DNA of 64,000 bases from Pycnopodia helianthoides (Eukaryota > Echinodermata > Asteroidea > Forcipulatida > Asteriidae), in the NCBI GenBank assembly GCA_032158295.1, contig CM063245.1:310001-374000 (forward strand), given 5' to 3'. The first letter of the stretch is position 1. Each line of letters begins with the position of its first letter. Of the stretch, positions 15,201 through 24,200 are shown one piece after another. A program made the translations under genes and the position numbers. The notes under the pieces were generated by a model. The model made no database searches, was not told the DNA's origin, and worked only from the letters and a program-made list of their open reading frames with translations.

Positions 15201-18200
15201 AAATTCCCTTCCTAAGGGTTTGTGAAATTTTCAGTAAATTGAAACCTGAAAGAATAGTTTTGGTTTTTACATATATCAATGTAGCCATGGTATAGTTCCT
15301 GCTTATCTTCATAGCATAGTTCCTGCTTATAAGTTTCATTCAAGAGTACCATGGGAGTACAAACCAGCTAGAAATCTGTGTTCTATAAATAAATCTTTTT
15401 TTCTGCTGCAGTTCAGTTATGAAACAACTTGCCAGATGTTGTCAAATAGGCAGAAACATTGATACATCTCGGGTCACTTTTCAATTTGTATAATTGTTGA
15501 ATTTATTTATAGTGCATAAGGACCCCATGGCGATATGCGCCATCTGACATGATTTCACAGGGCATTGAGGCACTAAGCAACCACACAGGGACTGTTCGTC
15601 TGAGTAGGGAGAAACTGTGGATACATGTAAGGCGCCTCCAGACCATTCAAACCCAATGCCTGAACATCCAAGACGGAAATGACCAATAACTTTTTTTTCT
15701 TGCATGCCTTCTCTTTTTTCCCAACAGATATCCCCCATTTAAGTCAGTCTCATTTACTAATTAACCAACTTTTCTCCTTCTTCCCACCTTTGGTTTTGTC
15801 TTATTGTGTTTCCAACTTCTTGTTGTTAACCTAACCCTGTCCCTTTGTTTCCTTTTTCACTATATATCCTTTTGTTCACTTCTTTCCACCTGACTAACTT
15901 CTGTTTCTCTAGTATACTTATGTGTGTGTTGTGTTGTCATTTAGCCTTTTTAGAAAGACTCTGCTAGGGTTGAAATGTCAGGTGATTAAAGGAACATTAC
16001 AGAATTGGTCTTTGCTAACAAAACAGTTGCTGGCAGTGTAAGCACTTTATGTAATCCACCATATACATAAACTGACAAACCTGTAGAAGTTTGAGATCGA
16101 TCGGCCATCTGGGTCACGAGAAAATAGTGAAAAACCGATTACACATTTGCATGTAATCATATAGATTCAACAAATGAATAAAACGCTCACTGAGCGATAA
16201 ACTCCAATCGGAAAATTAGTTTATTAATTTCTCATCAAATATGGCATTTCAGACAGAAATATTTCAAGGGACGTTTTCTTCTATCATCATCATTAGACCG
16301 TGTAAGTTTTATGTAAATCTGTGATCAAAAAGTATATTTTACAAGTTTTTTTCTTACCAATTCTGTAATGTTCCTTTAACAAATCTTTACTATTATAGAA
16401 TAAAATGTCTTAGAATGTAGGTTGACTTACGTTTTTCACAGTTTCCGCCTGTGAACATTGCAGAGCATTGACATAGATAAGAAAAATCCGTTTCCCCTTG
16501 GAGACAGGTACCACCATTTTGACAAGGCAAAGCTGCACAAGCAAATGCTATGAAAGAAAAGGGTTACATCAACATTGAATATACATGTACTGGACATGTA
16601 GTCATCAGGCTTAAATAGACAAATCTAAATTGCAGTTAGCAAAAACTAAATACATAACAAACAAGATGTTTGTATAATAGATGAAATAATTGCATTGGGG
16701 ATAACAAATATTATAAACCGCACTTATAGATCCTTCTCATTTGATTGGTGGAACATGCATCACATGTCATTTTGCCATGTGTGTTGTTATGAAACTCCAA
16801 AATTATATATACAATCCTATATTAATAAATATAGGCACTTGGAACGCTTCACAGCTAACCGTCATGCGTAAATAGATTTTGCTTTAGCTCTTAAACAGCG
16901 CCAGCTATTTCTTTATCAGCCGTTTAATAACTTACTGTTAATGTCAATTCAAATTGTTCACAAATTTTTTGTTGAAATCAATTATGAATTACATGTAAAA
17001 TATCAAACAACAAGGATCTATGTGTGTGGTCTGGTGTGAGATGTTCAAAAAGGATGGGACAAAAATGCAGAGTTATTCCAAAATGCACGATTTATGACAT
17101 ACGCCATGCAGTGGTTTGATTAATGAATGCCACCTGACTAGCATTCCTCAAGTCAAATGACAACGCTCTACAACTAATGTATAATAACACACAATTTAGG
17201 TCTATAAGGCAAGTATTTCACAACACGTAGAATGTTTAAAGACACCACATCACATTGATATCAAGGCTGATATTTCGGTTGTCTTCATTTCTAATGCTGT
17301 TTCACTATTTCCAAGAAGTGCCTGATTTTGGGGTGGGACGTGACATATTCTTGTATTGAGACCATGGGAATTTAACTTCATTTTGTTAGCAACCATAATG
17401 GTTAAAAAAGAAGTTTACTGGGAGTAAATAACATGCTACTCTGTTTGGATAGTTGTGACTAACTCTGGTTTGAATCAATGTTAACTGGTTCCCTTATTAC
17501 CATCCTCCGTAATTTATTGCTAGGATTTTGTAACCAACTGACCTTTTTGTTGACAATGGATTCCTGTGAAGCCTACAGGGCACGTACATGTGTAGAGGTC
17601 ACTGTCAATTGGGTTACATTGTCCGTTATTAAGGCATGGATTAGGATCACACAACATACCGCTATTCGAACCTGTACAAAGATAAAAAAAACAAGGTATA
17701 ACTAGAGTTATTCAGTTTTTGGCAACTACAAAAACAAGGTGTTCGTGAGTGATGTCATCAAGTTGTGATTGATTGGAAGTAGAGGTAATACGATTTTGTT
17801 GTTAACTTATAAAATGTTGCCCCAGTCTTGAACTATCAGATGCCTAAATATGAACATCATAACTTTCAAATTCAATGAGATACAGCGAATAGCAAATGGT
17901 CATTTTCAATTTTCAAAACCTTGTAATTCGACACCCGATGACGTCATCATGACGTCATGACAAGTGTGCTGTCTTCATATTGAGGTACAATTGACTGATG
18001 AGTTTCAAGGTTGAATTCAGTTTCAATCTTGAGTTATGTTGCCGAGAAGAGTTCTACGGAAGAAGATGAAGAAGAAAGAAAAAAAGAAAAAAAAAACAGA
18101 ACAATAACAAGAGGTGTTCGTGCTTGTATTGCACGAACACCTAAATATAACGTGTCATGCAAAGAGAGGTCCAGTGCATCAGACTCAAGTTCTGATGACC

Positions 18201-21200
18201 TAAATCAGAGTAAGGATTTGATTCCCGATCATGACGATTGAGTCCTTGAGCAAGGCACTTAACCATAAATTGCTCCACTTAACCCAGGTGTATAAATGGA
18301 AACCTACGAGGGCTGAGATAGTATTATTGGCTGGATTAACCTCTTAGCACTAATATAAACAGCTTGCGGTTGAACATGTCTGCTCCTCAAGGACCCATAT
18401 CTTAGCTAGGATGCGAACGCTATACTAATCAATAGACACGTATTTTGTATGTTCTTGTCTAATGTATAATTCTTTGAGGAAAACCATGTATGATATTGGT
18501 TGTAAACATTCAGAAGAATCACACACAACAACCGTATCATGCCATAGACACAGCAGAGAAGTACAAACTTGCTGCTTCATGAAGGAAACATCACTCTGTA
18601 ATTTCCTGTAACGTCTTGCCACTGACTGCATGCAAACCATGAACAGAAACAATTAGTAGGATTGCGCAGCTGGGTCTCCGTCACTACCAATAGCTAGCCA
18701 ATGTTTTTTTCCCATGATACACTGCAAAATCTCCTGGGCAAACTGTAGTGGCCGCACTGTGTGGCCTGTATTGTAGCTCTTGGGGGGGGCATCCATGGAC
18801 CATAGGAGTCTGTCTGCTCTGGTTTGATTATAGTTGAGGTCCGTTATTTATGTGTATCAAACTAAAACCTAACATTGTAGGTTTTATTTTGTTTACATTG
18901 TGTGCACTTTCTACCAGTGTACCTGTGGAAGTGGGATGGAGTGTGATTGTGTGCACTTTCTACCAGTCTAGCTGTGGAAGTGGGATGGAGTGTGATTGTG
19001 TGCACTTTCTACCAGTGTACCTGTGGAAGTGGGATGGAGTGTGATTGTGTGCACTTTCTACCAGTGTACCTGTGGAAGTGGGATGGAGTGTGATTGTGTG
19101 CACTTTCTACCAGTCTTCCTGTGGAAGTGGGATGGAGTGTGATTGTGTGCACTTTATACCAGTGTACCTGTGGAAGTGGGATGGAGTGTGATTGTGTGCA
19201 CTTTCTACCAGTGTACCTGTGGAAGTGGGAAGGAGTGTGATTGTGTGCACTTTCTACCAGTGTACCTGTGGAAGTGGGATGGAGTGTGATTGTGTGCACT
19301 TTCTACCAGTGTACCTGTGGAAGTGGGATGGAGTGTGATTGTGTGCACTTTCTACCAGTGTACCTGTGGAAGTGGGATGGAGTGTGATTGTGTGCACTTT
19401 CTACCAGTGTACCTGTGGAAGTGGGAAGGAGTGTGATTGTGTGCACTTTCTACCAGTGTACCTGTGGAAGTGGGATGGAGTGTGATTGTGTGCACTTTCT
19501 ACCAGTGTACCTGTGGAAGTGGGATGGAGTGTGATTGTGTGCACTTTCTACCAGTGTACCTGTGGAAGTGGGATGGAGTGTGATTGTGTGCACTTTCTAC
19601 CAGTCTTCCTGTGGAAGTGGGATGGAGTGTGATTGTGTGCACTTTCTACCAGTGTACCTGTGGAAGTGGGATGGAGTGTGATTGTGTGCACTTTCTACCA
19701 GTGTGCCTGTGGAAGTGGGATGGAGTGTGATTGTGTGCACTTTCTACCAGTGTACCTGTGGAAGTGGGATGGAGTGTGATTGTGTATTTACCTCTGGTAT
19801 CATCCAACTGGATGCTGATTGACGTCACGTTGACCCAAAAGTAATCATATTGCGTCATCAGGGTAGCCCTGCAAGGGACAAAAAACACACCGCGTTCAAT
19901 TACAACTACAAAGAATTGTGTCAGTTTTGGTCGTCTACTCACAGTAACTTGGGTCAAGACCTTACTACAATGTCCCTACATGTTTTACCTTGGGCTGTAA
20001 CTTTTCGATACATTTACAATAAAGTTGTAAAACATGTTACTACATGTACATTCTGTTTAAAACATGATCAGTTATTGACGATAAGATTATATTGATTGAT
20101 TATTAATGAACCAAAACCATAAATAATGTAAACCAGGCTAGCATGTGTAGATTGTACATTAACCATGAAAGCTGTACCAAAGTGGTGTGCGAATCAAACC
20201 AACGCTTTTGCTTGATCCAAATTCCGACCTGATTGGTGAAAGATTCGCACAAGCAATTTGCATAAAGGTAAGCCCTGCAGCCCAGGAAAGAGGCTAGTAG
20301 TCTGACCAACACCATTGCACAGCAACTGGGCAGCAGAGGGCGACATACATGTAAAGAAAAAAGGTTGAACCATGTATAAAGCATCACGGCTCAGCTGACT
20401 TTGGGTCTCTGCCCCAAATAGCGTATTTTATCGCTAAAGGCTAGCTGCAGTAGCTCTTTAATTTTTCATAGCCAAGTGGGTCCCTGACCAGTTATGCAAT
20501 GAATTAGTTAAAACTTTGCACACTGCACGTGGCAGTTTCGCATAATGCATCCTTGTGCTAAAAAAAAAAAAAAAAACTATGTCTGTAAAGGTTGTCATTT
20601 TGATTGTGTGACATCAAGGGGGAACTACATAAAGGCAGAGATGCCAACATTGAATTCCCAAAAAGAGTAGCACCGCCGAGCACTGAAGTTTCAAGTTAGG
20701 CATACAACTCATCGAGCCGTAAAAAGAGGAATATTATGACATTTATGGTATAAACTAATACCGCAAAGCGGCCTTGCCTAAGAGGTCAAACATTTACGAA
20801 TTTTAGTCAAAAAAAAAAGTATAAAAAATAAAAAATTAAAAAAATGTATCGGACGCAATTTGCACTAGCTTGTGCATGAAGAGAACCTTTTCCACCTCAA
20901 TTCAACAAAATGCTGTGGTTTCTGTTCTATTGTTTATTAAAATAGTAATGCTCACGTTTGCACAGTAAATAGTAAAACAAACTGACAAATATGCTTCACA
21001 CCACCTGACCACAGCCTAGCAGGCCATCAAGTCTTCAAACGACTTCAGCAAGAGCAGTTTCGTCAACTGGCCTTTCCAACCAATTCTATTTCCACCACTG
21101 CATTCTTAACAACTTTTTTATCAACAGTTTTCATCAGGTCTTGGCCTTGATTGTGATCGATCAAATATTTTCTTTCTGTCACTTTTATTTTAGTTGATAT

Positions 21201-24200
21201 GCAGCGATCGCGATGTTTCAAACAAACTCCACACCGTGACCGTCGCGCGCTAATAATAACTTGCGAATTACATTGCAGATAAAAGTTATCACAGTGTCTG
21301 TTTGCCGCCGCAATCCAAAGACGTGAAGCATTAGAAAAACTGGGAACCAGTCTCTACAAAAGCGACTGTAGAATGTATGCTGTACAGGGAGCTTGTGGCT
21401 CTGTGTCATGCTCTGTGCTACGCGTGTGTCAGGTTGGCAAATCCCGAGTGCGATAGTTTATGGGATTGGTACCTCCTAAATAAACACAAAAACGCGTGTG
21501 AATTCGCCGCTCATCACTTTTAACCACGGCAGTCAACATTTGTTATAGTTTTTTAATTTTATATTTTTAGGTTTAGTTTTTATCATGATACATTGTTTGT
21601 AAATACATTTACACTGGGCGGCTTGTTTATCGTATTTAACGGAAGTATTATCGTAGCGGCGTAGTCATGGCCCAAAATCGTATTTGCTACGCCCAAATCG
21701 TGTATGTTGGTATCTCTGTAAAGGCCAAATTTGAGTTTGAGTTGAGTAACATGGACTAAACTAATACCAAAATAGAAAACAATCTTAAGTAAGCAAAGAC
21801 GTATGCAGTGACTGACATTGGTAACATTATGTTCCAAGGAAGTTGAGAAAATTTGAGGAACAATATGTGCACTATAAGAACCATGTATTATAAATACTGA
21901 AATAATTTGATTTTACGAATATACAGTATACACATAGTTAGACCTTTCAACTTGAATAACTTACACAAACTCTATGCTCTTGACTCCTACACGGGGCACC
22001 ACCCAAAACAGCGTCATTGGCAGTTCCTTCACATCGTTTAAAGAATTAGTGACAGCATATGAGGGCCCCTCTGTACATTGCAGAGTTCGAACCTCATTGG
22101 GAAATGGTCCCATCCATTGACCTAAAGGGTCAAAACTGCCAACTTCCTGCGCCTTCAACAGCAGACCTCGAAGATCAAAGTCACCAGCTATTGTCACTGT
22201 ATAATAAAGAAAAAACTTGATAATCAATAATCATACTCATCTTAAAGGAACATTACAGAATTGGTAATTGTAAAATATACTTTTGGTCACAGATTTACAT
22301 AAAACTTACACGGTCTAATGATGATGATAGTAGAAAACATCCCTAGAAATATTTCTGTCTGAAATGCCATATTTGATGAGAAATAAATCAAACTAATTTC
22401 GCTCATGAGCGTTTTATTCATGCATTGTATAACACATGCAAATTTGTAAACGGTTTTGCACTATTTTCTCGTGACCCAGATGGCCAATCGATCTCAAACT
22501 TCTACAGGTTTGTCAGTTTATGTATATGGTGGATTACATAAAGTGATTACACTGCCAGCACTGTTTTGTAACGTTCCTTTAATAGTTAGGACCTAAATTG
22601 GGTAAACCCTCTCAACTATACTGGACTGCCTATTAGTTGTGATGATCGTAACACCATTGAGCCATTGCCCTTAACAGTTTCATTAACAACTATAATTTTG
22701 TGCAATTACGTTTATTTTCATAAACAGTTAAACAGGACATGTGACTTACATTTTTTAACGTTTTAATCATTTCTACCAATTCCGATCAGAACTATGAGCC
22801 CATCTTTAACCCTCTTGCTGTCTGACCCTTGCTCTATGGTCTGACCATTCAATACCATTCACTGTGGTTTTGAATGATAGATAAACTATGCCAGCCTGCA
22901 ATATGATACCATGAGGGAATGCATGAACACAGTACAGTTAGTTCTGTGCACTGCAGTTGTGCCACCGTACACAACCTTGGCAGTCGAATGGTTTCAAATG
23001 GTTGGTCAACTCACTGGAAAATGTTGCCAAGAGTCACTGAGAGTAGGAGGGTTAAAAGGAGCAGATGTCAACACACTCTCAAGAATTGAATCTAGAACAC
23101 TGTAAACCCTGTCTTTACTGTCACAAAACCACAAACCACAGTGGGGAGGCATACAAAGCAAAATGGATAACAAATTGTAGGTGATTGAAAATATTGCTGT
23201 AGGGAAATAAGATAACATTCCACCACCACAGTGGATGTCATTCATTCTCCCCGGATAGTGTCTGGGGCTAACATTTTAAAGATAATGAAGGTCTAAATTT
23301 TTAACTGTCAGCTTTAAAACCATTCAGTGTCTCCGGTTTACACAACGAGGGATTGTCAACTCCGAGATTCTTCATAAAATAACACCAAAAGCAAGTGTGC
23401 AAAAAATCATGTAATGTACTCTCCACTTACATGTGTAGGTAATGGTACTCTCCACTTACATGTGTAGGTAATGGTAAGTGACAACCGGGGAAAATCTTTG
23501 CAAAAAAAGACGCTTTTATTAAAGATAGGGGGACCCATCATCACATTTCCTGATGCTATGTGGGGCTAGAACCAAGAAACGCAAGAAGTCCAGCATGTTG
23601 GCACTAGTACAGGGCTCGAATTTGACACTGGATCGCAGGCCCGAGGCCAGTGATTTTAGCATTGGGCCAGTAAACTCATGACCGGACAAGTCCGGCGGTC
23701 TTTTGTTTTCAAATTCAATAACAATTCATGTACCTCACTCTATAATATCTTGAACAGAAACAAATTATGTTGACTTTGTAATGATTTGAAATATACTTAA
23801 TACCCTTAAAGACAAATGAGGTAAATCTGCTCTTATATGTCGTAGTGCTTGTTCAATTAATTGCAAGTTAAAATGTGCAAGGAAGTCTTTTCTCAGTTTG
23901 AATCTGGTCTTGTAAAATTATTTCTGGTCCAGTAAACATTTTGTGATACAAGTCCTGTGGTCTTGTGGATTTTCCCCCCAAATTCGAGCCCTGCGTAATT
24001 ATGTGGCTATGTGGTCTGCAAGAGCAGGCTTGATCTATGGACCTGGTTTGCGTTTACTTAATAATTAGCTACTTTCTACACAATATATATGTCATTTCAG
24101 GTACAATAGTACAAGTAGTACTACTTGTTCCTAGCTAGAGTCTAATATACTAGAAAAGTATGACGTTCGTTCCGCTATTGTGGAGACGTCAATAGCGGAA

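Noticed and set aside
834..17671. Notch or fibropellin identity for the EGF array
   Set aside because: The EGFs mostly lack calcium-binding consensus, and the N-terminus is a Reeler domain. No LNR, CUB or avidin-like domain is visible in the window, so naming it would be a guess.
18850..19957. His/Thr/Ser-rich repeat frames on both strands
   Set aside because: 49-bp minisatellite read in all frames. Only the last 26 residues' worth at 19792-19868 is a real exon.
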